The position numbers and the translations under genes were made by a program. Shown here one piece after another: positions 16,388 to 25,375 of a stretch of DNA of 64,000 bases. The notes under the pieces are model-generated. The model was not told the origin of the DNA and did no database searches. It was given only the letters and a program-made list of their open reading frames with translations. Source of the DNA: Actinomadura latina NBRC 106108 (lineage in GTDB: Bacteria > Actinomycetota > Actinomycetes > Streptosporangiales > Streptosporangiaceae); NCBI RefSeq assembly GCF_001552195.1, contig NZ_BCQS01000003.1:496001-560000 (forward strand). The letters are read 5' to 3'. Each line of letters begins with the position of its first letter. Positions within the stretch are counted from its first letter, which is position 1.

Positions 16388-19300
16388 GTGGACGGGGCTT
16401 TGTACCGTTTCGACGGATTTGAGCTCGACACCGCCCTTTATGAATTACGGCTCGCGGGTCAACGCGTCCCGGTCGAGCCCCGGGCGCTCGACGTCCTCCA
16501 TCATCTGATCACGCACCGCGACCGGGTCGTGTCCAAGGAGGAACTCCTCGACGCGGTGTGGGGCGATCGCTTCGTGAGCGAGGCGGCGGTCACCACGGCG
16601 CTCCGGACGGCCCGCATGGCGGTCGGTGACACCGGCAAGGAGCAACGGCTCATCCGCACCGTGTTCCGGCGCGGCTACCAGTTCGTCGGGACGGTCGTCG
16701 TACAGGCGGCGGGCGCGGACGGACCGGGCGCCCGGCGCGACGTCCCTCTCCCCGCCCGGCTGGCGGCGTCGCCGGGGCTGGGGTTCGCCGGCCGGGAGCA
16801 TGAGCGCGCGGTGCTCGCCGACGCCTGGAAGGACGTCACCGCCTCGGGGCGGCGCCGGGTCGTCCTGGTGAGCGGAGAGGCCGGGATCGGCAAGACGACG
16901 CTGTGTTCGGTGTTCGCGGCGGCGGAGAACCACGAGGCGGTGGTGCTGTACGGGCGTTGCGACGAGGAGCTGTCGATCCCGTACCAGCCATGGCGGGAAG
17001 TGCTCACGAGCCTCGACCACCATGCCCCCGACGTGTTCGCCGGCCGCCGCGAAGCGCTCGCGCCGCTGCTGGGCGGTACGGGCGCGGCGGACCTGGAATC
17101 GGATTCCGCGCGGTTCGCCGTCTACGGTTCGGTCGTCGACGTGCTCGTCGCGGTCTCGGTACGGGGCAGGCCGGCGCTCGTCGTCCTCGACGACCTGCAT
17201 TGGGCGGACGTGCAGACGCTCGCCCTCGTGCGTCACCTCGTCGGGCGGGCCCTGACGACACCGGTGCTGGTGATCGGGACGTTCCGGGACTCCGACTTCG
17301 ACGCCTCGCACCCGCTGGCCGCGCTGCTGGCCGCGACCCATCGCGAACCGGGCGTCACCCGGCTGGCGTTGCGCGGCCTCGATGACGGCGAGGTGCTCGA
17401 CCTCCTGGAGTCCGTCGCGGGCCACGAGATGGACCGGGACGGACTCGCGCTGCGGGACGTGCTGCGGGCAGAGACGGAGGGCAACCCGTTCTTCGTCACC
17501 GAGATCCTCCGTCACCTCGCCGAAACCGGAGCCGTAGCCAAGCAGGACGACGGCCGCTGGACGGCTCCGGACCACCTGCGGACCCGGGGGCTGCCCGTCA
17601 GCGTGCGCGAGGTCGTGGTCCGCCGTGTCGAGCGCCTCGGCCCCGGTACCCGCAAGGCACTCGACACCGCGTCGATCATCGGCCGGGACTTCGAGCTCGA
17701 CCTGCTCTGCGAGCTGCTCGGCGAGGACCCCGCCCGAACGTTCGGGCGCCTCGCACCGGCCGTGGACAACGCGCTCGTCACCGACACCGCCGGGCGGTTC
17801 GCGTTCACGCACGCCATCGTCGCCCACACCCTGTACGCGGAGCTGAGCCCCACCGCGCGGGCGATCTCCCACCAGGCGGTCGCCATGGCGCTGGAGCGGC
17901 GGAACGACGGCGACGCGGGCGAGCAGGCGGGCGAGATCGCCCATCACTGGATCCATGCGCTCGCCCCCCACAACCGCGCCAAGGCCGCCGAGTACGCGCA
18001 GCGGGCGGGCGACTATGCGCTGGCCCACCTCGCGCCCGACGAAGCGGTCACCTGGTACCGGCAAGCCCTCGAACTCCTCCCCGCCGGCGACGCGACGCGG
18101 CGCTGCGAAACGCTGGTCGGCCTCGGGACCGCCCAGCGCCAGGCCGGCGACCCCGCACACCGCGAATCTCTCCTGGAGGCCGGCCGCCTCGCCATCGACC
18201 GCGGGCACGGCGGCCTCCTCGTGCGCGCGGCGCTCGCCAATAACCGCGGCGATGTCAGCCAGTTCGGGACGATCGACGAGGAGCGGATCGAGATCCTGCG
18301 GCGCGCGATCGCGACACGGCCCCGTCCATCCGACGGCGCGCTCCTCCAGGCGATCCTCGCCATCGAGCTCCACGGTGCGCCGGACGAGCAGGTCGAAGAG
18401 GCCGCCGCGCGCGCGCTCGCGCTCGCCCGCGAGGCCGGCGACGACCGCGTCATCGCGCGCACGGCGCGCCTCGCCGAAAGCGCGCTGCGCATCCCGGACG
18501 CGCTGGAACGCCGTGTCGTCCTGCTGAACGAGGGCGTCGCCGCCGCCGAACGCACCGGCGACGCCCAGTTGCGCGGCATGCTCTCGATGTCCTACGAGGA
18601 GATCGCGCTCGAACGCGGCGACCGCGACGCGATGAACCGGGAGAAGCGGATCCGGGACGCGTTCGCCAGGCGCAGCCCGGAACCGTACGTCCGCTGGACC
18701 AACGAGCAGACGCGCTCGATCCACCTCTTCCTGGACGGCGATCTGGACGGAGCCGAGACCGCCGCGCACACCGCGCTCGAGATCGGCGTCGCGACGGGGC
18801 AGCCCGAGGCGTTCTTCGGCTACGCCGGCCAGATCTTCCAGATCCGCCGAGCCCAGGACCGCCTCGCCGAAGTGGCCGAGCCGATCGGGCGGATCCACGA
18901 GGAGAACCCCGCGCTGCAGGTCTTCAGGGCCGGCCTGGCCTACGTGCGGTGCGAGCTCGGCCGCGAATCCGAAGCCCGGGACCTCGCCGGCGCCCTCGAC
19001 GTCTCGTCCGGCGGCGCGCCCCAGTTCTGGTCGACGACCCTGATGCTGTGGGCGGAGGTCTGCCACGCGCTCGCCCTCCCCGTCCCCGCGTCCCGGCTCG
19101 TGCCGGTCCTCGGCCGCTGGCGGAACCAGGTCGCCAGCACGGGAGCGACCACCGAGGGGTCGATCGCCTACGGGCTCGGTCTCGCGCTCGCGACCGTCGG
19201 CCGCGTCGAGGGCGCGGCCGCCGCCTACGACCTCGCCCTCACCGTCAACCGCCGTCTCCGGGCACCCCTGTTCCTCGCCCGCACCCGGCTCGCCTATGCC

Positions 19301-19429
19301 GAACTGCTCGCCGACGCCGAACCGGACCGTGCGCGTGCTCTCGCCACGGACGCGGGGGCGACCACCGCTCGGTTCGGCTTCGCGAGCATCGACCGCCGCA
19401 TCGGGCAACTCCTCGAACGCCTTTCCTGA
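16388..19429 (+). CDS. Large transcriptional regulator: OmpR-type wHTH plus AAA ATPase
   Basis: 1013 residues from a GTG start. Residues 1-100 form an OmpR/CadC-type winged helix (FDGFELDTALYELRLAG, VLHHLITHRDRVVSKEELL, RGYQFVGTV). A STAND-like AAA domain follows, with GREHERAVL near 138, Walker A GEAGIGKTT at 163-171 and Walker B VVLDDLHWAD near 265. The rest is helical and TPR-like. Proteins of this layout are ATP-dependent activators of secondary metabolism or surface functions; no target is obvious nearby. A strong hairpin follows the stop. Confidence 0.88.
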   Translation: MDGALYRFDGFELDTALYELRLAGQRVPVEPRALDVLHHLITHRDRVVSKEELLDAVWGDRFVSEAAVTTALRTARMAVGDTGKEQRLIRTVFRRGYQFVGTVVVQAAGADGPGARRDVPLPARLAASPGLGFAGREHERAVLADAWKDVTASGRRRVVLVSGEAGIGKTTLCSVFAAAENHEAVVLYGRCDEELSIPYQPWREVLTSLDHHAPDVFAGRREALAPLLGGTGAADLESDSARFAVYGSVVDVLVAVSVRGRPALVVLDDLHWADVQTLALVRHLVGRALTTPVLVIGTFRDSDFDASHPLAALLAATHREPGVTRLALRGLDDGEVLDLLESVAGHEMDRDGLALRDVLRAETEGNPFFVTEILRHLAETGAVAKQDDGRWTAPDHLRTRGLPVSVREVVVRRVERLGPGTRKALDTASIIGRDFELDLLCELLGEDPARTFGRLAPAVDNALVTDTAGRFAFTHAIVAHTLYAELSPTARAISHQAVAMALERRNDGDAGEQAGEIAHHWIHALAPHNRAKAAEYAQRAGDYALAHLAPDEAVTWYRQALELLPAGDATRRCETLVGLGTAQRQAGDPAHRESLLEAGRLAIDRGHGGLLVRAALANNRGDVSQFGTIDEERIEILRRAIATRPRPSDGALLQAILAIELHGAPDEQVEEAAARALALAREAGDDRVIARTARLAESALRIPDALERRVVLLNEGVAAAERTGDAQLRGMLSMSYEEIALERGDRDAMNREKRIRDAFARRSPEPYVRWTNEQTRSIHLFLDGDLDGAETAAHTALEIGVATGQPEAFFGYAGQIFQIRRAQDRLAEVAEPIGRIHEENPALQVFRAGLAYVRCELGRESEARDLAGALDVSSGGAPQFWSTTLMLWAEVCHALALPVPASRLVPVLGRWRNQVASTGATTEGSIAYGLGLALATVGRVEGAAAAYDLALTVNRRLRAPLFLARTRLAYAELLADAEPDRARALATDAGATTARFGFASIDRRIGQLLERLS

Positions 19430-19439
19430 CCCGGGCCGT

Positions 19440-19475
19440 GCCGGCGGGCCGCCACCGCGCGAGCGGCCCGCCGGC
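19440..19475 (+). terminator. Hairpin terminator after the AAA regulator
   Basis: Perfect 13-bp arms (GCCGGCGGGCCGC at 19440-19452, complement at 19463-19475) with a 10-base loop, 11 bases past the stop codon. Confidence 0.75.
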
Positions 19476-19508
19476 GTCACCCTCCGGCCGGCATGGTCCG
19501 CGGGCTCA

Positions 19509-19967
19509 CTAGCCGAAGTGGATGTCGCAGTCGACCCTGCCGAAGCCGGGGTTGATGATCGAGTCGTAGTTGACGGCGAGGTTCGTGCTGGTGCCGGACA
19601 CGTCGAACGTGTGGCTCCGCTTGCTCCTGATCCTGACGGTGTTCGTGCTGATACTGGTCTCGTTGCTGGACGAGCCGACCGTCACGCTGACGACGCACGT
19701 CCAGTGGACGTTCCGGAAGGCGGGACGCCCGTTGCGGGTTTTCGAGTAGATGTTCCAGGTCCCGTCGGGCCAGATGGAGAGCTTCACCGGGCCGGAGACG
19801 TCGGCGTTGCTCTCGTTGCCCAGGAACTCGACGTGGTCGGGGAACACGGCCGGCTGGAGGGTGGCGGCGTGGGCCGGGACCGCCCCGGCGAGAAGCCCGG
19901 CGGCCGTCATCCCCGCCGCCCCGAGGACGGTGAGGGTGCGCTTGGGGTGGACGGTGTTGTGCTGCAT
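19509..19967 (-). CDS. Small secreted protein of unknown function
   Basis: 152 residues with a clear Sec signal peptide (basic KRTLTVLGAAGMTAAGLLAG, cleavage probably after AHA near residue 35). The mature part is rich in Ser, Thr, Asn and Val with two Cys (WTCVV and RVDCDIHFG), consistent with a beta-sandwich held by one disulfide. No family is recognised. It converges with the AAA regulator gene. Confidence 0.75.
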   Translation of the reverse strand: MQHNTVHPKRTLTVLGAAGMTAAGLLAGAVPAHAATLQPAVFPDHVEFLGNESNADVSGPVKLSIWPDGTWNIYSKTRNGRPAFRNVHWTCVVSVTVGSSSNETSISTNTVRIRSKRSHTFDVSGTSTNLAVNYDSIINPGFGRVDCDIHFG

Positions 19968-20190
19968 GGTGACGCCCTTCGTCGGGTCTCGCTGATCAGG
20001 GGCGCTGCGCCGCGACCGGCGCGCCCCGTGCGATACCGAGTCTCGGACGCCTCGGCCCTGGACACTTGAGGACGGTCTGCGGAGCCGCTGAGGAGACTCC
20101 AGAAGCCACGACCGTGGCGGGTGCCGCGATCCTTCGACCCGATCCTGGCCGCGCGTCAGGTGTGGAAGCCAGGGGGCCCGAGTTCCACCG

Positions 20191-20784
20191 TCACTCCGGA
20201 GGCGGCGTCGCGGAGTGGAGGTACGGCGCGAGTAGTTCGCGGGCGAGGCGGCGGGCGGTGCGTTCGGCCAGGCCGTCCTCGATCATGCGGGTGAGGGTGT
20301 AGACGAGCGACTGGACGAGTTCGGCCGTCCGGTCGGGGTCGGCCGCGCCGTGTTCGGCGAGGGCCGCGCGGAGCGGCGTCTGGAGCTCGTCGTGGAGCAG
20401 CCGGCTGGAGTTGGCCAGAGTGTCGGCGCGGCCGGTGCCCGCGAGGGCGCGGGCCAGCGCGTGGTCGCCTCGGGCGACGAGGCGCAGGTTGGCCTGGATG
20501 TAGGCCAGGACTCGGTCGCCGGGAGTCCTGGCCTTTTCCATCTGCGCCTCGACGTAGGCGGACCAGCGCGGGAAGGTGTCGACGATGAGGGCGTCGAGTA
20601 GGTCGTCGCGGGAGGTGAAGTAGGCGTACACGCTGGAGCGGGCGAGCCCGGCCCGGCGGGCGACGTCGGCGAGGCTGGGGGCCTGCTCGGGCTGCTCGGA
20701 CAGCAGCGTGCGGGCGGCGTCGAGCAGGGCGGCCCGCCGTTCGGCCCGATGCTGGGCGACGGTCGGTGCCTGGATCTTCGGCAC
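20191..20784 (-). CDS. TetR-family regulator of the adjacent ABC exporter
   Basis: 197 residues, with an N-terminal helix-turn-helix (PSLADVARRAGLARSSVYAYFTSRDDLLDAL) and a helical ligand domain. It lies 100 bases downstream of the ABC ATPase gene on the same strand, so it probably regulates that permease/ATPase pair. Confidence 0.85.
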   Translation of the reverse strand: MPKIQAPTVAQHRAERRAALLDAARTLLSEQPEQAPSLADVARRAGLARSSVYAYFTSRDDLLDALIVDTFPRWSAYVEAQMEKARTPGDRVLAYIQANLRLVARGDHALARALAGTGRADTLANSSRLLHDELQTPLRAALAEHGAADPDRTAELVQSLVYTLTRMIEDGLAERTARRLARELLAPYLHSATPPPE

Positions 20785-20884
20785 GTGACCCCCCTTTCCC
20801 GCCGTCCCGCTGTACCTGCCGCACCGGCCCGCCGTCCCGGCCTCGCCGTCCCGCCGGACTCGCTGGACCGGCCTGGACGGTGTG

Positions 20885-21619
20885 TCAGTCGAGTGCGGTG
20901 AGGCGCCCGTCGATCATCTCGTACACGGTGTCACAGTGTTCGAGGACGTCGTGGTCGTGGGTCACCATGACGGCGGCCACGCCGTGCTGGTCGGTTTCGT
21001 GGGCGAGCAGCCGGACGATGTCGTGGCTGCGGGCGCGGTCCAGGGCGGCGGTGGGCTCGTCGACGAGCAGTACGCTCGGCTGGGTCACCAGGGCCCGGGC
21101 GATGCCGACCCGTTGCCGTTCTCCGCCGGACAGCTTGTGGGGGTGGCGGTCGGCCTTGTCGGCCATGCCGACGTCGGCCAGCAGCGCGCGGGGGTCGCGG
21201 CCGGAGCGCTGGCGGCGCGGCCGCAGCCGCAGCGGCAGCCGGAGCTGGTCCAGGGCGGTGAGCGCCGGGACCAGGTTGCCGGACTGGAAGACGAATCCGA
21301 TGTGCTCGCGCCGCAGTCTGGCTCGGGCCCTGGCACTGGCGGCGGTGATGTCGAGGCCGGCGACCGTGACCGTGCCGCTGTCGGGGCGGGCCAGGCCGCC
21401 CGCGACCGCGAGCAGGCTCGACTTGCCGGCGCCGGACGGGCCGACGATGGCGGCCAGTTCGCCGGGCCGCACGACCAGGTCGACGTTGTCGAGGGCCTGC
21501 ACGGTTTCGGTGCCGTCGCCGTGCTGGAGGCACACGCCCTGCATGACCAGCCCCGGCCGGCCGGGTGCGGTCGCGTCGCCGTCCTGCGGCCCGGCGGCGG
21601 GTGTGGTGTGGGTTGTCAT
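20885..21619 (-). CDS. ABC transporter ATPase (MacB/LolD-like)
   Basis: 244 residues. Walker A is GPSGAGKSS, the Q-loop VFQSGNLVPALT, the signature LSGGERQRVGIARAL and Walker B VLLVDEPTAALD, with the switch His in VMVTHD. This belongs to the class that powers FtsX-type permeases. The ATG overlaps the permease stop by four bases (ATGA), so the two are co-translated. Confidence 0.93.
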   Translation of the reverse strand: MTTHTTPAAGPQDGDATAPGRPGLVMQGVCLQHGDGTETVQALDNVDLVVRPGELAAIVGPSGAGKSSLLAVAGGLARPDSGTVTVAGLDITAASARARARLRREHIGFVFQSGNLVPALTALDQLRLPLRLRPRRQRSGRDPRALLADVGMADKADRHPHKLSGGERQRVGIARALVTQPSVLLVDEPTAALDRARSHDIVRLLAHETDQHGVAAVMVTHDHDVLEHCDTVYEMIDGRLTALD

Positions 21620-22746
21620 CGGTTTCCTCCGAGAGCGGTGGCCGGGTCGATGGAGGCGATGCGGGCGACGGCGATCCCGGCGCCGAGGAGGCCGAGCAGG
21701 ACGATCCCGGTGGCGGCGCCGGTGACGCTGGGTGCGCTGAGGGCGAACGGCGCCCCGCCGCCGGTGATGAGCGAGCCGAGGCCGACGCCGATGCCGGCGC
21801 CGACCGCGACGGCGGCGAGCAGGAGAATGAACGCCTGGGTGAGCGCGTCGCGCAGCAGCCAGCCTCTGGATGCGCCCATGGCGCGAAGCACGGCGACCTC
21901 GTGTTGGCGCTGGATCGCCCAGACCGCGAAGAACGCTCCGACGACCAGCGCGGAGATGGCGTACAGGAACCCCTGGATGAGCTGGAGTGTGGACGTCTCG
22001 GCGGTGTAGCCGGGCGAGGCGCCGTAGGACTGCTTCAGGGTGAGGCTCTCGGTGCCGGCGGCGGTGTCCCCGGCGGCCAGGTCGACCGAGGCGCCGGGCT
22101 GCGCGCGCACCGCCACGGCGGTGATGTCCTGGGCGGCGTGCTCGGGCACCGGGTCGCCCGGCGCGGCTCCGGCCTTGATCAGCTGCCAGGTCTGCAGGGG
22201 CACGTAGGCCACGTCGACATGGCCGAAGGTGTTCTGCTCCGCGGTGGCGCCCACGACCCGCAGCTTGGTCCCGAGGCGGTCGACGGTGATGGTGTCGCCG
22301 ACGCGCAGGCCGGCGTCCAGGGCGGTGCCGCTGACGACGATGCCGTCCGCGGCGTTCAGCCGCGTACCCTCGCTCACCTTGGGGGAGAGGAAGGAGTCCG
22401 GTGTCACCCCGAACAGGGCGAGGTCGATGTCCACGCCACGGTTGCTCTTGGCGTTGATGAGGGTGTTGCCGTAGGGGACCGCCTCCGCCACACCCGGCCG
22501 GCTGCGCCACGCGTCCACGGCGGACACGTCCACCACGCTGCGGGAGAAGGCGGAGTCGTGCTGGACGCCGCGCTCGAACGCGAACGAGGTGACCGGCAGG
22601 TTCTGCAGCCCCGACACCCCGTCCCTGACCAGCCCCACCGACAACCCGGACAGCATGACCATGAGGACCGCGATCAACCCCACCACGGCGCCCATCAGCC
22701 CGAACCGGACCTTGGCGAACCGCAGCTCACGAATGGCGAGGAACAT
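21616..22746 (-). CDS. FtsX-type ABC permease
   Basis: 376 residues with the four-helix MacB/FtsX architecture: one helix at residues 10-35, a large extracellular domain, then three helices in the last 120 residues (LQGFLY-type segment, ALTQAFILLLAAVAVGAGIGVGLG, TGIVLLGLLGAGIAVARIASIDPATALGG). The C-terminal motif DPATAL is typical. With the following ATPase it should form a mechanotransmission exporter; the substrate is unknown. Confidence 0.9.
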   Translation of the reverse strand: MFLAIRELRFAKVRFGLMGAVVGLIAVLMVMLSGLSVGLVRDGVSGLQNLPVTSFAFERGVQHDSAFSRSVVDVSAVDAWRSRPGVAEAVPYGNTLINAKSNRGVDIDLALFGVTPDSFLSPKVSEGTRLNAADGIVVSGTALDAGLRVGDTITVDRLGTKLRVVGATAEQNTFGHVDVAYVPLQTWQLIKAGAAPGDPVPEHAAQDITAVAVRAQPGASVDLAAGDTAAGTESLTLKQSYGASPGYTAETSTLQLIQGFLYAISALVVGAFFAVWAIQRQHEVAVLRAMGASRGWLLRDALTQAFILLLAAVAVGAGIGVGLGSLITGGGAPFALSAPSVTGAATGIVLLGLLGAGIAVARIASIDPATALGGNR

Positions 22747-22914
22747 CAGCCCCACACCCGCATATTTATCGACACCATGTCGACAACATACCAACACGAC
22801 GTCGCCAACTTTCCCCGGGTGCCGCAACTTCCCCAAGATGCCGCTCTTCGGGACAGCGACTGGCGCGGTCCACGGCCGGCGTGTTGGGTACCGCGAAACG
22901 GTCATGCCGCGAAA

Positions 22915-23150
22915 CAAGCCCAGGGCGACCTCGCCGAGGTCGAGGAGGACGGCTCGATCGTGGTGCACGGCCGCGGGTCGGGCTGCATCAACTCCGGCGG
23001 CGAGAAGATCTTCCCGGCGGAGGTCGAGCAGATCCTCAAGTCGCACCCCTCCGTCATGGACGTCCTGGTCGCGGGCGTCCCGGACGAGCGGTTCGGCAAG
23101 CGCGTCGGGGCCGTGGTGAAGCTGCGCGACGACGCCGGGAACACGGCGGC
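22915..23150 (+). pseudogene. C-terminal fragment of an acyl-CoA synthetase
   Basis: The plus strand encodes GDLAEVEEDGSIVVHGRGSG, CINSGGEKIFPAEVEQILKS and HPSVMDVLVAGVPDERFGKR in one frame. This is the conserved C-terminal lid of AMP-forming fatty-acyl-CoA ligases, including the GGEKIFPAEVE motif. No N-terminal adenylation domain is present, and the frame turns into unrelated sequence after about 23150. It is a remnant truncated at both ends. Confidence 0.75.
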
Positions 23151-23346
23151 CGGGAGCTCGGCCTCGACCAGCATCGGCTTCCAGGCCGCCGCGCCACTGG
23201 GCCGCGAGGACGTACTCCTCTCACTGGCCGCACAGGTCGAACAGGCCGCCCCCTGGCCCCTCCTGGCCCCCACCTGACCACGGCGACCGCCATCGCCGCG
23301 GGGCCGCCACCGGCCGCTGCTCACCGCCTCGGACGGATGGCGCCGG

Positions 23347-23781
23347 TCAGGGTGGGGGTGCGTCGGCGTCGACGCCATCGGGTGACGGCGGCCCCAGCAG
23401 GCGTTCGAGCAGGCGCGGCTCGCCCGGCCAGGCCGCGAGCAGCACCTCACGGGGGACTTGGCGCCCTGCGTAACGCAGCGCCAAGGCGACGACGATCACG
23501 TCATCGAGCGGGCCGATGACGGGCAGGAACTCCGGGATCAGGTCGATGGGGCTGACCACCCACAGTCCGGCGATCACGATCGCGATCTTGGCCCTGCGCG
23601 GAACGCGGGGATCCTTGCGCAACCGCCGGACCGTGGTGACGCAATCGGGGATGAACGCCACCAAATCCCGCAGGATCCCCGGTGGCAGACGCCGTGCGAG
23701 CAGCGCCAGCACCGCCCAACTGGCCAGCACGCACGCCAGAGCGATGCCGAGACCGACCAGCCACGTGCCCATGACTCCCAT
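23347..23781 (-). CDS. YkvA/DUF1232 membrane protein
   Basis: About 144 residues with one N-terminal membrane helix and the DUF1232 hallmark SPIDLIPEFLPVIGPLDDVI (residues 80-99). The ATGs at 23781 and 23772 are both possible. The family's function is not known. Confidence 0.82.
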   Translation of the reverse strand: MGVMGTWLVGLGIALACVLASWAVLALLARRLPPGILRDLVAFIPDCVTTVRRLRKDPRVPRRAKIAIVIAGLWVVSPIDLIPEFLPVIGPLDDVIVVALALRYAGRQVPREVLLAAWPGEPRLLERLLGPPSPDGVDADAPPP

Positions 23782-23820
23782 TCTGCCCCGAGCCGGCCCC
23801 ACCGCCATCGACGGAAGCGT

Positions 23821-24099
23821 TCACGGCCACCTGCCTCCCAGCGCGCCGGCCGATCGACCAGTGCACCCGTGCGTCCCGTGCGTGCGTCCCGGCCCTTGAG
23901 CTCGACCATCCGGAAACCGTGGACGACCTCCTGCTCGGGGAAGCCGGGAAGCTGCTGATATCCGCAGTCCATGCCCCCGCAGCATCGAACGGCGCGACAC
24001 CTCGGCCGGCGACAGCGCCTCGTCCGGGACGTTCATGTCCAGGACGGGAGGGACCTCCTGCGGCTCGCCGTGCGGATGGTGATGGTGGTGGTGCCCCAT
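23821..24099 (-). pseudogene. Remnant of a His-rich Tat-exported protein gene
   Basis: The start is intact (GAGGAG, then an ATG at 24099) and encodes MGHHHHHHPHGEPQEV with six consecutive His, then EALSPAEVSRRSMLRG, a twin-arginine motif. The signal peptide breaks off at about 24000. Continuing leftwards in another frame is GYQQLPGFPEQEVVHGFRMV (about 23900-23960), which looks like the C-terminal end of a protein. The middle seems to be deleted. I cannot name the parent family; a secreted phosphoesterase is possible. Confidence 0.5.
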
Positions 24100-24295
24100 A
24101 CCGGCTCCTCGTGATCCGCCGACACCTTCGCCGGGTCCGCGAGGCACTCTGACCAGCGAACAGGAACACCGAAAGACCGCCATGTGATCGACAGCGGTCA
24201 ACACCGCCTCAACGGGACGCGAGACGGTGGCCGCTCGCCGGCCCCCCGCTGCGTCCCGGGGAGGCCGGCCGTCGCGGCGGCGGGAACCCACCAGA

Positions 24296-25261
24296 TCAGT
24301 CGGCGGGGACCGTCTGGGGCTCCCAGGTGAACACCTTCTGGTCGTTGGGGTCGGCCGTGACGCGGATCCACTGCGAGGCGGTGGACCCGAAGGTCTCCAG
24401 GCGCGTCAGGGTGGGAACCCCGGCGTACGCCGGCTCCACCTCGTACTGGTGCTCGTCGCCGTGGACCAGCAGCACCGGCTTTCCGTACGCCCTGGAGCGC
24501 TGGACGATCCGTTCCCTGATCTGGGTGAACCCGGCGGTCGCCGTCGGCTCGGCCTGCATCATCAGCAGCACCCCCGGGGCGTGGGTCCGGATCGCCTTGG
24601 CGAAGGCCGCGTCGATCCAGTCCAGAGCGGCGTCCTGGCGGGCCTCGAACTCGGCCAGCCGCGACGCGGGCCGGTCGCCGCCGGGCAGTTGCGACCACGG
24701 TTCCAGGTCGTTCTCGCTGCCGACGACGTGCAGGGTGGAGAACACCACCCGGCCCCGGCTGAACATCACGTTCTCGCGGTAGGCGCGGTGACGTGGGTCG
24801 GTGGCCTGGCTGAGCACGCGCATCCGCTCGCGGCCCAGGGTCTTGCCGGCCACGGGGTAGAAGACCTTGCGGACCTTGTCGAGGCGCTCGGTCGGCAGGT
24901 AGCCGCCGGCGGCGGTGCGGTGGCAGTCGGTCCACTCGTTGTCGCCGGGCGTCAGCACGAACGGGGCGCGGAAGGTGCCGAACAACCCGGCCAGATCCGT
25001 GAACCGCGCGTCGTCGCACGTGGACGAGCCGTTCTTGACATCGCCCGCGTGCAGGACGAACCGGATCTTCTTGTCGTCGTTCACGGCCGAGACCAGCGCC
25101 GGAAAGGCCGCTCGCTGGGCGTCGCCGTAGGGGGTGTCACCGATCAGGGCGAATGTCACCGGACGGCCGCGCTGGGCGTGCGCTTCGGCAGTGCCCGGTA
25201 CGACCAATCCGATGGCGGCGGCGGCCGCCATGATGTGCGCCGCCCGCAGGAATCTCCTCAT
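24296..25261 (-). CDS. Secreted metallophosphoesterase-like protein
   Basis: 321 residues with a Sec signal peptide (residues 1-28, ending AEAHA). The body has calcineurin-type metal motifs in order: IGDTPYGD (D-type motif), HAGDVKNG (GDxK), TPGDNEW (GDN-type) and VLLVHGDEHQY (GDEH). The normal GNHE motif is replaced by GDNEW. The protein probably hydrolyses an extracellular phosphoester; the substrate is unknown. The neighbouring remnant at 23.8-24.1 kb could come from a related gene. Confidence 0.78.
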   Translation of the reverse strand: MRRFLRAAHIMAAAAAIGLVVPGTAEAHAQRGRPVTFALIGDTPYGDAQRAAFPALVSAVNDDKKIRFVLHAGDVKNGSSTCDDARFTDLAGLFGTFRAPFVLTPGDNEWTDCHRTAAGGYLPTERLDKVRKVFYPVAGKTLGRERMRVLSQATDPRHRAYRENVMFSRGRVVFSTLHVVGSENDLEPWSQLPGGDRPASRLAEFEARQDAALDWIDAAFAKAIRTHAPGVLLMMQAEPTATAGFTQIRERIVQRSRAYGKPVLLVHGDEHQYEVEPAYAGVPTLTRLETFGSTASQWIRVTADPNDQKVFTWEPQTVPAD

Positions 25262-25375
25262 GGAGAATTCTTTGCGCGTCCGGACCAACGCACCATGACC
25301 GGCGAATGGCCCGGCGACGACGGCCGGCTGCATCGTCGGCACCCCGTCCCGCACGGACGATGTCCCTGCTGACGA

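Noticed and set aside
16445..19480. A 1011-codon open frame on the minus strand
   Set aside because: It is the antisense of the AAA regulator gene; composition is low-complexity Arg/Gly/Val with no family pattern, a product of high GC.
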